Made by a program: the position numbers and the translations under genes
Notes under the pieces: generated by a model
The model's database searches: none
What the model saw: only the letters and a program-made list of their open reading frames with translations
Told to the model about the DNA's origin: nothing
Part shown: positions 1 through 8,167 of the stretch, in pieces
Position numbering within the stretch: position 1 is the first letter of the stretch
Layout of the letters: each line of letters starts with the position of its first letter
Assembly (NCBI GenBank): GCA_937923345.1
Contig: CAKZVJ010000294.1
Coordinates: forward strand, 1-32,512
Direction of reading: 5' to 3'
DNA length: 32,512 nucleotides
DNA from: an uncultured Saprospiraceae bacterium
GTDB taxonomy: Bacteria > Bacteroidota > Bacteroidia > Chitinophagales > Saprospiraceae

Positions 1-46
1 TTAAAAAATGTAATGCTCCTTCCTTTTTAGTTGATGCTTCTGCCAT
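1..46 (-). CDS. Possible 5' end of a gene running off the left edge
   Basis: On the minus strand an ATG at 44-46 opens a frame that stays open to the window edge and reads MAEASTKKEGALHFL. The lysine-rich, polar start looks like a cytoplasmic N-terminus, but 15 codons are too few to name a family. It lies downstream, in the same orientation, of the DinB/YfiT gene, with 330 bp of repeat-bearing DNA between them, so it probably has its own promoter. It may be a chance frame. Confidence 0.35.
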   Translation of the reverse strand, partial: MAEASTKKEGALHFL

Positions 47-377
47 TTTACTCTCGATTTTTTATATGTCGAAAGTTAATAACTTATATCCATTTGAATA
101 TCAATTATTTTGATGCGTTTTCCCTGGGTGGCAACCCTGGGAATTAACGAGGCAAGAACCAATTTGGCGTGATTTTCTTTTAAAAATCATGACAAATTGA
201 GTCATAGAATCACCCCGTTTTTAAAGCAATAGTATTAAAAATGGTGTGATCATTTAGAGATCTTAAGATGTAGAATGTTTTATCTCAACGAAATATGATA
301 TTTCTGAACATCCCTACAATAGGAGGATAGGCATTTAAGATTAAATACAAAATGAATCACAAAGGCAGATTTAGTTT
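47..377. other. Intergenic stretch with hairpins and direct repeat copy A
   Basis: There is no gene here. It holds two inverted repeats and the left copy of a 111-bp direct repeat. At 121-142, TCCCTGGG and CCCTGGGA pair except for one T-T mismatch. At 161-198, two 16-base arms pair at 14 of 16 positions around a 6-base loop. The DNA between these elements is AT-rich and shows nothing else. Confidence 0.6.
206..316. repeat. 111-bp direct repeat, copy A
   Basis: Positions 206-316 match 7914-8024 base for base with no gaps and four mismatches (about 96% identity). Similarity stops abruptly on both sides. Inside, 209-224 and 235-250 form an imperfect inverted repeat (14 of 16 paired, 10-base loop). 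A second small palindrome, GAAATATGATATTTC, lies near the right end. It could be the flank of a mobile cassette or one of a family of small non-coding mobile elements. No integrase or transposase is visible between the copies. Confidence 0.85.
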
Positions 378-923
378 TTACTTTAGACCAAATTCGCCTT
401 TGAACCTTATGGCTTGATGTAAGTGTGCTAGATGGTGTTCAGAATGCCAGGCATAAAGACTTAGAACAGACATCAAGTCCCAATCGTTTTTGTATCCTAG
501 ATGATGATATTTTCTAGCATAATCTGTGGAGCCCATTTCATTGAAAGTAAGAGTCCATCGCGCATGGACTCCTCTTATAATTTCCAATGATGGCTTGATA
601 TCGGTTGATTTTGCATCAGACATTAAAGCCCAGATAGATTCTTCATATCCATTTATTTTAGGATGTTCTTCTGTCAATGCAAACTTACATCGTAGGTAGG
701 CATTCATATGGCTATCAGCCAAATGATGTATGACTTGAGCAACGGTCCATCCATCAGGTCTGTATGTATACTGTACTTCATCACTGGATAGCTTTAAAGC
801 AAATTTGTCTAGCTTTGATGGAAGCGCTTGGATTTTTTTGATCCAAGTCGTTTTCATTATAGTAGCAGACTTCTCATCATATGTTCTCTTTCCGATGGGA
901 TATTTCAATTTTTCCAAGTCCAT
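378..923 (-). CDS. DinB/YfiT-family metal-dependent protein (putative thiol transferase or hydrolase)
   Basis: This 181-residue protein has the compact four-helix DinB fold length. The YPIGK start (residues 8-12) is typical of the YfiT subgroup. A histidine triad is visible: H67 in HHLADSH, and H160 and H164 in WHSEHH. These match the metal-binding histidines of the family. YfiT-like proteins have been proposed as bacillithiol-dependent S-transferases or metal hydrolases in the cytoplasm. The substrate cannot be read from the sequence. It is transcribed away from the exporter gene at 1148, with 224 bp between them, and lies inside the interval bracketed by the 111-bp repeats. A role in protecting against or modifying the cassette's product is possible but only inferred. 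Family assignment is firm, function is not. Confidence 0.85.
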   Translation of the reverse strand: MDLEKLKYPIGKRTYDEKSATIMKTTWIKKIQALPSKLDKFALKLSSDEVQYTYRPDGWTVAQVIHHLADSHMNAYLRCKFALTEEHPKINGYEESIWALMSDAKSTDIKPSLEIIRGVHARWTLTFNEMGSTDYARKYHHLGYKNDWDLMSVLSLYAWHSEHHLAHLHQAIRFKGEFGLK

Positions 924-1088
924 TTTTATATTTTGCTAGCTTTAATTCTAATACTGCAAAGTAGTAAATTCTAACAGCCATATACTATAAGTAGAGTGAA
1001 AACGACCTAAATTAGGGAAATACACGCTTCTGTAAACACGTTGTTATATTTAGTTTTGTAAAAATGAGCTTATACAAGCGAGATTGAC

Positions 1089-1096
1089 TATTTTTG
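1089..1096 (+). promoter_or_regulatory. Candidate -7 box upstream of the C39 exporter operon
   Basis: TATTTTTG at 1089-1096 fits the Bacteroidota -7 consensus TAnnTTTG and would give a leader of about 45 bases before the ATG at 1148. A second match, TAGTTTTG, lies at 1051-1058. Neither has a clear TTTG -33 element at the usual distance. The 13-base core CTATTTTTGTTTC recurs at 7816-7828 in the same orientation. Confidence 0.35.
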
Positions 1097-1147
1097 TTTC
1101 GGTCGGTTAATGGAAGGCTGACTTACTGAACAAACTAATCTGAGAAA

Positions 1148-3400
1148 ATGGGTAAATACCCGATCATACGCCAATTAGATGCCATGGATTGCGGGGCCGC
1201 ATGTCTTGCGATGGTGAGCAGGTATCATGGTTTAGACCAGACTTTGGATGATTTGCGAAAAATTACTTCAGTAGATCTAGATGGTGTTTCCCTGTTGGAC
1301 ATTAAATCAGCAGCGGAACAACTCGGTTTTAAAAGTCTTCCGGTTAAAGTTAGTTTCTACAAGTTGCAAACAGAATTGCCTTTACCGGCTATTGCACATT
1401 GGGATCAAAATCACTTTGTAGTAGTATACGAAATAAGCGATAATCATGTGTTGATAGGTGACCCTGCTTACGGTGAAAGAAAAGTACCAAAACAGAATTT
1501 TCTAAATAAATGGCTTGCTCATGGAGACAGCGATGGAGTCGTATTATTGTTGGAGTATGAGGAGTCTGCAGCATCTAATGATGATACTAAAAGAGCTACT
1601 GAAGAATACATCAGTGATGATGAATCAAATATTACTGAAGATAGCAATGGCAGTAGGTCAAATTTGCCAGCTGCGCTGGTATCCACCTCAGCAGCAAATA
1701 GTGTATTTACACACTTGAAAGGCAATACTAAGTTTTGGTTGCATTTTATCTTTGGGAGTATCTTACTTGCTATTATTTATCTACTCTTACCTTTTGTAAT
1801 TAAGGAACTTATTGATGGCCTGCAAAAAGAAAATTTTGAATTTATACAAAACGGTTTGTTTGCATTTGCAATGCTCGGTCTTGGTAGGATTGTTTTAGAG
1901 TTGTCAAGAAATTGGATGTTTCAAGCAGAGGCAGCAGTCACCAACGCAAAGCTTGTTTCTTCTTATTTAGAAAAGCTTAGTCAACAGCCAATTCGTTTTT
2001 TTGAAAAGCGCCTAAAGTGGGACATCTTACAAAGAGTATATGACAATTATAGAGTAGGTGCATTTTTTCAGTCTTCTTCAGTACAGGCTGTATTTTTTAT
2101 TATTATGCTAGCTGCATCGAGCGTAGTGTTTTTACTTTTACATCCACATTTATTTGTAGTTTTTGTTATTGGTATTCTATTGCAAATTGCCCTCATTTTA
2201 TTTTTCAAGAGGAGAAGAATTTTTGCCAAGCAATCCATGCTAGAGAGTAGCGCTAAGGGCCAAGACACGCTATTTGAGATGATAAACGGAATTGCCGCTA
2301 TCAAATTAAATAATGCCGAAAGCTACTACCAAGGTATTTGGGAAAAGAATCAGATAGACCTGCTTACAGACAGTTTGCGTTTTCATAAAATCGATCAGTA
2401 TCAAAAGACAGGTGTTAAAGTCATAGGCTGGATTGCGGAGTTGACTATTTTTTATTTGGTTTTAAAACTTTTTGTGCAAGATGACTTCACCATGGGTGGA
2501 ATTATGGCTGTGATTTATATCTTGGCTTATACCAAGGATGCGATTATTGCCTTTTTTGAGATGATTGCGGAATATCAAGAAGTGCAACTCAGTTTTAGAA
2601 GGCTTTCTGAAGTATCTGATATCCCTACCATAGAATACAAGTTGTCAGAAAACAAACCTCTTTCTACTTTTAAAGACTTTGAGGTAAAGAATATGAGCTT
2701 CAAGTATGGAGATGTGAATAGCCCACTAGTCCTTGATGGAATCAACTTAAGCATTCCTAAGGGCAAGAAAACAGCTATTGTCGGGGTTAGCGGTAGCGGC
2801 AAAACTACCTTACTCAAACTATTGGTTGGAATGTACAAACCTAGAGAAGGAAGCGTATCGTTAGGGGGTATTCATTTGAGCGATATTGCCCCTTCGCTTT
2901 TGAATAAGAAAATGGGGATCATTTTTGAAGATGGATATATTTTTTCAGATTCGATAGCATCTAACATCACTTTAATGGAGTCTAATCCAGATACAAGACT
3001 GTTGGATAAGGCAATTAGGCTAGCTTGTTTAGATACCTTTACAGATGCTTTACCTTTAGGATTACAGACGCGTATTGGTGAGGATGGAATACGATTAAGC
3101 AAAGGTCAACAGCAACAAGTATTGCTCGCAAGGGCTTTCTATAAACAACCGGAAATTCTTTTCTTTGACGAAGCAACCAATGCATTAGACGGTATTACAG
3201 AACGTAGGCTACTCAAAAATATCAAAACTGAATTTGAAGATAAAACCACAGTCTTTGTAGCGCACCGATTGAATTCCATTCAAGATGCAGATCAAATCAT
3301 AGTTTTGCATAAAGGTGCAATCCTAGAAAAAGGTACACATGAAGAACTGTTAGCTAAAAGAGGAGCGTATTATTTGATTTTAAGAAACGATTTAGAATAA
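1148..3400 (+). CDS. Peptidase-containing ABC exporter (C39 bacteriocin/RiPP leader processing)
   Basis: This 750-residue protein has the full PCAT layout. The N-terminal C39 cysteine peptidase (1-140) has C15 in the DCGAACLAM motif, preceded by Q9, with H89 and D105 completing the triad. An acidic linker (about 138-175) follows, then a six-helix membrane domain (about 195-480) and an ATPase domain (about 510-750). In the ATPase, Walker A is GVSGSGKTT (546-554), the signature LSKGQ (650-654), Walker B ILFFDEAT (670-677) and the H-loop H706. Such proteins cut leader peptides after a double-glycine-type site and export the core peptide across the inner membrane. The Q-loop glutamine position carries E594 (IIFEDGYIF), which is unusual. 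It is the first gene of a three-gene unit; the next ATG follows its stop by 2 bp. Substrate unknown; family call is secure. Confidence 0.95.
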   Translation: MGKYPIIRQLDAMDCGAACLAMVSRYHGLDQTLDDLRKITSVDLDGVSLLDIKSAAEQLGFKSLPVKVSFYKLQTELPLPAIAHWDQNHFVVVYEISDNHVLIGDPAYGERKVPKQNFLNKWLAHGDSDGVVLLLEYEESAASNDDTKRATEEYISDDESNITEDSNGSRSNLPAALVSTSAANSVFTHLKGNTKFWLHFIFGSILLAIIYLLLPFVIKELIDGLQKENFEFIQNGLFAFAMLGLGRIVLELSRNWMFQAEAAVTNAKLVSSYLEKLSQQPIRFFEKRLKWDILQRVYDNYRVGAFFQSSSVQAVFFIIMLAASSVVFLLLHPHLFVVFVIGILLQIALILFFKRRRIFAKQSMLESSAKGQDTLFEMINGIAAIKLNNAESYYQGIWEKNQIDLLTDSLRFHKIDQYQKTGVKVIGWIAELTIFYLVLKLFVQDDFTMGGIMAVIYILAYTKDAIIAFFEMIAEYQEVQLSFRRLSEVSDIPTIEYKLSENKPLSTFKDFEVKNMSFKYGDVNSPLVLDGINLSIPKGKKTAIVGVSGSGKTTLLKLLVGMYKPREGSVSLGGIHLSDIAPSLLNKKMGIIFEDGYIFSDSIASNITLMESNPDTRLLDKAIRLACLDTFTDALPLGLQTRIGEDGIRLSKGQQQQVLLARAFYKQPEILFFDEATNALDGITERRLLKNIKTEFEDKTTVFVAHRLNSIQDADQIIVLHKGAILEKGTHEELLAKRGAYYLILRNDLE

Positions 3401-3402
3401 TT

Positions 3403-4608
3403 ATGCAGCGTTTTTTAACAGATATATTAAATGATCCTCCATATCATCTTGCTCGTATTGCCAACCTGCTTTTGCTGGTTTGTGTCGTGCTCTTAGGCAC
3501 CATATTTTTGTTCCGTACTGATAAGCATGATATTACTTTGAATTTGAGTCTTGGCTCAGAGGAAGAAGTATTTGAGAAAGGAGAGGCCCAATTAGCAGCG
3601 CGCTCTACGGTAAAGCTTTATCCACTAGTCGAGATTGGCCAAGCATTAGAAAAAGGAGACACTATATTTGCCGAGATTCCTTTTTTGCAATACCAAGAAA
3701 TGTCTAATTGGGTGAAACAACTTAAGCAAGGAAAGCTAATGCCGACGAAGGAAATGCTCAATAAATATCCGTTGCCTGCTGATATAAAAGAGAAGATGGT
3801 CGACCTAGCAAAACAAGACGCTACATCAAAAAGGGTATCGAATAATAAATTCAACCTAGAGGATGCGGATAGAATGATTAGAGTAAAAGACCAAATTACT
3901 CTGCTAGAGCAAGAAGTAAGGGACCTAGAAAAATCCATCCCTCTATTTGAAGCATTGGTCAAAACCAAGATTGCTAAATTCTTTAATGAAAGAGAGCGGT
4001 ATGAAAGAGAGGAAATAAGCCTAGAGCAACTTAATAAAGAAAAAGAAAAGGAACTAGATGCAAAAAGAGACCTTAGGCTACGAAAAGAACAATTGAAGAC
4101 CGCTAAAGGAAGGTTGTATGAATTCAATAGTGAACTAAAAAAATTACTCAAAAATGTAAAAATTCCTAAGCAGAAGGTGACGCAAGATTTAATTCCATTT
4201 GAACAGGACTTATCCAGGTCTATAATCGAATTTTTAGATGAGCAGGTAGTGCTTTCTAAACTGCGTGGAAAGGTGGCTACATTAGGTGAACTAGATAATG
4301 TCCAAGAACAAGATACCTTGTTCGTTTTAGATGGCAGTATGGTAAAAAAGAGTCGTAGTAAATCCATCATTGTAGATGCTAATACAGCTGATGTAAAGCG
4401 TATTTCTTTAAATTCAATCTCCAACATTATCCTCAAGGATGGCTCCACGGTAAAAGGAATCGTTAAAGAGTTTATAGATGATACCCAAGAAACGGGTTCA
4501 CTGCTTAGAATTGATGCAGAAGAGGAGGTCAGTTATGTAGATATAGAAGAGATAGTCCTTCCCGCAAAAAACATCAATTTTATAGAAAAGGTATTGCAGA
4601 ACTTTTAG
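3403..4608 (+). CDS. HlyD-like membrane fusion (adaptor) protein, exporter partner
   Basis: This 401-residue protein has a short cytoplasmic N-terminus and one membrane segment (about 18-37). A probable lipoyl-like half domain follows, with LVEIGQALEKGD at 75-86. A charged, leucine-rich coiled coil spans about 153-285, and a second half-domain, GKVATLGELDNVQEQDTL, lies at 289-306. This order (TM, half barrel, hairpin coiled coil, half barrel) is that of periplasmic adaptors that connect type I exporters to an outer-membrane channel. Sequence similarity to classic HlyD is weak, so the call rests on architecture and on its position 2 bp after the C39 exporter gene. No TolC-like channel gene is in the window. 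The unusually long coiled coil produces a long spurious antisense frame. Confidence 0.7.
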   Translation: MQRFLTDILNDPPYHLARIANLLLLVCVVLLGTIFLFRTDKHDITLNLSLGSEEEVFEKGEAQLAARSTVKLYPLVEIGQALEKGDTIFAEIPFLQYQEMSNWVKQLKQGKLMPTKEMLNKYPLPADIKEKMVDLAKQDATSKRVSNNKFNLEDADRMIRVKDQITLLEQEVRDLEKSIPLFEALVKTKIAKFFNERERYEREEISLEQLNKEKEKELDAKRDLRLRKEQLKTAKGRLYEFNSELKKLLKNVKIPKQKVTQDLIPFEQDLSRSIIEFLDEQVVLSKLRGKVATLGELDNVQEQDTLFVLDGSMVKKSRSKSIIVDANTADVKRISLNSISNIILKDGSTVKGIVKEFIDDTQETGSLLRIDAEEEVSYVDIEEIVLPAKNINFIEKVLQNF

Positions 4609-4616
4609 TTTTGTGT

Positions 4617-6584
4617 ATGCAATTTTCTCCTTATCTCTTATTGAGGCACCCTACCTATAACCTTACACATTTAGATGTGTTTTCCATTCTCCCTGATGAA
4701 TTCCATACGCTTGAAAAAGCAGTAGAAGAAAGAAGAAAGCACTTTCTCAAATTTATCACATCAAGAGATCTATTGCTATCTCTACCATTTTCAAGTAGAA
4801 TGGTTTATCAGGCTATACCTCATTACGAGTTTCATGCAGCGGTGAAGATTAGAAAGAAGGAAAGGCAAACCGAGCGTGCATTAATGAAGTATCTCGCTCG
4901 GATGTCCTTGAATCCAAGCCCTTTAGCTGCATTTGCTAAAAGTCAATTTGTAGACTGGCAATGGAATAGGCTCAATCCACATACTACCTACGCCCTGAGT
5001 TTATCTCTGACCCAAAGGAAGGAGTTCTTTGATTTGTGCTATTGTGATTCTGGCTTGCAAAAATATATGAAGTATAGACTTAACCCTAGCCTTCGAAGAA
5101 CAACAAATGACTTCATATACTTGCATAAAAATGAAGCAGAAGAGAGCAAAGTAGAGATTGAATCTGATCCTGAGTTCGAAGCCATGTTCTTAGCCTTGAA
5201 GGGTAAAGAGTTTACTTTTGCTCAATTTGCCCAGCTAACCAATTACGCCGTGAACGATTTTTTGGAAGCTCAACTAATAGTGCCCTCTTATCCAATTTAC
5301 GCAGCGCAAGAATTTATAACTGTGCTTATTGAAGAGATTAATTCTAGGCACAACTTATCTTTTAAACTAGAAGATATCGTCGGTATTTGCAGCGATAAGA
5401 TGTCAGATAAAGATGCAATAATTCAGCAAAAACATTGGGATACTCAGATTAAGGCATATGCAAATTCTTTGGAAGTTGCCTTGGATCATAAGCTTTATGC
5501 AGAAAGAATGTATTATCTGAATACCTATTCTCAAGAGCAGTTTTCTCAGCCATCCTTCGATAGAAAGCTTTTATCTCGTGAAGTCTTGGAGGTGCTACAG
5601 CTAGCCGATAGTGCAATTAGTAGAGAAGAAACTTCGTCGTTGCAATGGGATACAATGTATGAAGCCTCTGCTCCCTTGCGACACAATTTTGATCTTAGTA
5701 AAATAGTAATTGAGCAAAAATCAGAAGGTGAAATTCAACTTAGCATACCATCCATAAAAGAGTTAAAGAAGTATCAATCATTTGGCATCATGCTTAGCTT
5801 TTCCAATCAGGAACGACCACGTTTGATTAATGTGTCTACTCCATACGGTAAATTCTTCTCTCCAGCATTAGAACTTGCCAGTGATGAAGTAATGAATAAA
5901 CTAAAACAATGGATACAAAATACTGCCAAAAATGTAGTAAGCCTAAAAGATGACTCTTTGCATAATAAGAATAAAGCAAACGAATTCGTTGCAGAGTTGA
6001 ATAGTTTTGGCTTAGATTATCAAACTCCTATTGAAGATAGAGTTTTTTTAGATATTCATGAAAACGGGGATATAGTCAATCAGGATACTAAGGAGCCTGC
6101 ATCTTTGGTCAATTTAGGAATTGAAGATTTTAGTAACAGGTCATCATTGTACCAAAATTTGTTTAAGCATTCAGACCAATTGCCTAATATTCCAGAGCTG
6201 GTATCTGCTATTCAAAACAAGTATAGAATTATAATCAATGAAGCCGTAAGCTTTGTTCCACGACTAAGCACGAAGCATTTAATACTTGGATCTCAAAAAT
6301 GGAAGGCTACAAAAGAAGCTTTTGAATTATTTCAAAATCCAAAAGATATTCCCTTAGAACAACTCAATAGATGGAGAGAACAAATTGGTATTCCTAGAAT
6401 TGTAGAATGTTCAGTTGATGAAGGTAGATCATTTTTTATTGACTTTTATAACCCTTGGTTGGTAGATAGTTTTTTGAAATTAATTAGAAAGATGGATTCT
6501 ACATGCACATTTAGTGAATTGGGAATAGGGGATGAGCATAATAAACACCGGATATTTGAAGCTTATTTTGAGGTAAGCATATAG
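4617..6584 (+). CDS. LanB-type lanthipeptide dehydratase, glutamylation domain only
   Basis: I start this at ATG 4617 (655 residues); a TTG at 4611 is in frame two codons earlier. Several LanB N-domain landmarks are visible. LMKYLARMSLNPSPLAAFA (about 89-107) aligns with the family motif R-M-x-x-R-P-T-P-F-G-L-F. YRLNPSLRR follows at about 155. Near the C-terminus come a VPRLS / LILGSQKW / WREQIGIPR series and FFIDFYNPWLVD, the usual end of the domain. LanB enzymes use Glu-tRNA to glutamylate Ser/Thr of a precursor before glutamate elimination to dehydro-residues. The separate elimination domain (SpaB_C type) is absent, and the motif's second Arg and Thr are Asn and Ser. It may therefore be a split-LanB glutamylation subunit or a repurposed enzyme. 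Last gene of the exporter operon. Confidence 0.75.
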   Translation: MQFSPYLLLRHPTYNLTHLDVFSILPDEFHTLEKAVEERRKHFLKFITSRDLLLSLPFSSRMVYQAIPHYEFHAAVKIRKKERQTERALMKYLARMSLNPSPLAAFAKSQFVDWQWNRLNPHTTYALSLSLTQRKEFFDLCYCDSGLQKYMKYRLNPSLRRTTNDFIYLHKNEAEESKVEIESDPEFEAMFLALKGKEFTFAQFAQLTNYAVNDFLEAQLIVPSYPIYAAQEFITVLIEEINSRHNLSFKLEDIVGICSDKMSDKDAIIQQKHWDTQIKAYANSLEVALDHKLYAERMYYLNTYSQEQFSQPSFDRKLLSREVLEVLQLADSAISREETSSLQWDTMYEASAPLRHNFDLSKIVIEQKSEGEIQLSIPSIKELKKYQSFGIMLSFSNQERPRLINVSTPYGKFFSPALELASDEVMNKLKQWIQNTAKNVVSLKDDSLHNKNKANEFVAELNSFGLDYQTPIEDRVFLDIHENGDIVNQDTKEPASLVNLGIEDFSNRSSLYQNLFKHSDQLPNIPELVSAIQNKYRIIINEAVSFVPRLSTKHLILGSQKWKATKEAFELFQNPKDIPLEQLNRWREQIGIPRIVECSVDEGRSFFIDFYNPWLVDSFLKLIRKMDSTCTFSELGIGDEHNKHRIFEAYFEVSI

Positions 6585-6609
6585 GCTAGGAATTCTAGAG
6601 GCAAGTGAA

Positions 6610-7293
6610 TTATCGTTTTTCTTTCAACTGCCATAGTTCTTGCTCCTCATCTGTATAGCCAAGGATTCCCATGCTATCATTGTAGTATAAGGTGACGATT
6701 GGAGAAACAAATTCGGTCAATTCTACATTTTGAAACTCTTTATTAATAAAGAATTTTTCTCCAATATTGCGAGTTGTTTCATATAAAGGAGCTGGATAAT
6801 CTTTGATATCTATTACTTTACGAAATACTAATCGTCTATCAATTTTTGTATTTCTGGTATCCTCGTAAAATATCTTCAAGACATCGGCATTATACATTTG
6901 ATCTACCTCGGGAAAATATGGTTTTGATTCCTTTATTATCGTGAATTCATATCCGACTTCTGATCTAATTTTGGTAGTAAAACTTTCTACTTGATAGCAG
7001 AATATTGTTGAGTCTCCCCGTGTAAAGGTAGCTTCATCATTCAAGTATTCGGATTCTCCGATGGAGAATACTAGTTCGATACCTAAAGCATTCATGAAAA
7101 CTATTTCTGAATATTCTTCTAGAGTGTTGACACTTCTACTATTTGGCGCTATTGTAAAACCTTCTAGAATCACATCACAATTTTCTTTACTACCACCAAC
7201 AGCATCATCACTAAAATCGTCATTTTTACATGCAGACATAGCGATTAAGAGCAGTAAAATATAAATAATATGTAATGTGTTCTGTAGCGTCAC
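6610..7293 (-). CDS. Hypothetical lipoprotein
   Basis: This 227-residue protein begins with a hydrophobic signal segment (about 8-20) and a lipobox, IAMSAC, with the lipidated cysteine at 22, followed by a DD-rich linker. The mature part has two further cysteines and alternating beta-like segments, with no domain I recognise. It converges on the LanB gene with 25 bp between the stops, and it lies inside the repeat-bracketed cassette. Bacteroidota often place small immunity-like or surface lipoproteins next to secretion loci, but nothing in the sequence shows that role here. A real gene is likely from its length, signal and ordinary composition. Confidence 0.7.
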   Translation of the reverse strand: MTLQNTLHIIYILLLLIAMSACKNDDFSDDAVGGSKENCDVILEGFTIAPNSRSVNTLEEYSEIVFMNALGIELVFSIGESEYLNDEATFTRGDSTIFCYQVESFTTKIRSEVGYEFTIIKESKPYFPEVDQMYNADVLKIFYEDTRNTKIDRRLVFRKVIDIKDYPAPLYETTRNIGEKFFINKEFQNVELTEFVSPIVTLYYNDSMGILGYTDEEQELWQLKEKR

Positions 7294-7837
7294 TCTCTTT
7301 GTAAATTCTTAAAAAAAATAATATACAGGTTTTGAGGGAAAAGCTAAAGAGCTAATAACAATGAAATAGACAAAAAAGTGCCATGGATAATACTCAAAGC
7401 TTGAATTAAATAATGCTACCTTATCTTTCAACATAAATCTGTGACGAATATATAGGTTTATTTTATTAAATAATAGCCCTGTTTTTACTCGGTTCAAATG
7501 ATCAAATTCTTTTTTATTACCAAGCCATGCATCCTCATTTAAGCTAGTATTGTATAAAATTTTATTTTATTGATAGGATTTGTGACAAAAGTAAATTTGA
7601 TTATTACCATAAATTTTTGTGACAAGGTGTCAGATATTTATTTTTAAATGATATGAATATCAGATATTTAGCACCTATATTTCACCAAGATTAACTGCTA
7701 TTTAAAAATTAACATATTTGTCTAAATGCGAATGTATTGGGGGGAGCTAAGGATCAAGTCTGTAAGAAATTACTGCATAAATTAATATTGAATTTTTCTG
7801 ATAAGGTTGATTCGGCTATTTTTGTTTCCCGGTCATA

Positions 7838-7885
7838 TGCACAATTGTTGCGAAAGACTTTCAATCCAGAAATTCTATGAATAGG
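7838..7885 (+). other. Very short frame with a Cys-Cys pair (doubtful)
   Basis: An ATG at 7838 opens a 15-codon frame, MHNCCERLSIQKFYE, 14 bases after a TAnnTTTG box that shares a 13-base core with the exporter promoter region. It is too short to hold a RiPP leader with a cleavage site. It is recorded only because it is the nearest Cys-containing small frame to the cassette. Confidence 0.1.
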
Positions 7886-7913
7886 TGTATCACGGCTAGT
7901 CAACTTCTCTCAA

Positions 7914-8024
7914 AGAATCACCCCGTTTTTAAAGCAATAGTATTAAAAATGGTGTGTTCATTTAGAGATCTTAAGATGTAGAATGTTTTATCTAAAAGAA
8001 ATATGATATTTATGAACATCCCTA
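7914..8024. repeat. 111-bp direct repeat, copy B
   Basis: This is the right-hand partner of 206-316, in the same orientation, gap-free, with four substitutions. The internal hairpin arms are preserved except for the outermost base pair. The copies are 7,708 bp apart and enclose the YfiT gene, the three-gene RiPP-like operon and the lipoprotein. Confidence 0.85.
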
Positions 8025-8040
8025 AAAAGACACTATAAAA

Positions 8041-8078
8041 TATGAGCTCTATAACTCTTCTGAGATAAAGAGCTCATA
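8041..8078 (-). terminator. Hairpin terminator downstream of lpdA
   Basis: TATGAGCTCT (8041-8050) and AGAGCTCATA (8069-8078) form a perfect 10-bp stem with an 18-base loop. On the minus strand it is followed by TTTTAT, and on the plus strand by CTTTTTG, so it could work in both directions. It lies about 90 bp after the lpdA stop. Confidence 0.55.
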
Positions 8079-8111
8079 CTTTTTGTAAAGAGATATTTGA
8101 GCTTACTCCTA

Positions 8112-8167
8112 AAAATATCGCCCAAAAAGTCATTTTTTGGTTTCGAGACTTTTCGAAGCGGAGGCTC
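8112..8167. repeat. REP-like palindromic repeat, copy 1
   Basis: This segment matches 30096-30150 over about 55 bp at roughly 85% with one indel. The shared core is an inverted repeat of AAAGTC and GACTTT around a TTTGGTTTCG-type loop, followed by TTCG and AGCGGA. Both copies lie just past the 3' end of a minus-strand gene (lpdA here, the phosphotransferase at the other site). Confidence 0.7.

Noticed and set aside
924-1147. Search for a precursor peptide upstream of the exporter
   Set aside because: The only plus-strand ATGs (1064, 1110) open frames of fewer than ten codons; no candidate.
3618-4448. 276-codon frame antisense to the HlyD-like gene
   Set aside because: It is a mirror of the Lys/Glu/Leu-rich coiled coil, giving Ser/Phe/Leu-rich nonsense; the sense gene has a coherent architecture and operon position.
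6585-6609. CTAG...CTAG palindrome between convergent stops as a terminator
   Set aside because: The stem is only four base pairs and there is no T-run.
7309-7497. 62-codon minus frame as a possible RiPP precursor
   Set aside because: It is rich in Phe, Tyr and Ile, lacks a GG-type leader end and a Ser/Thr/Cys core, and looks like translated AT-rich spacer.
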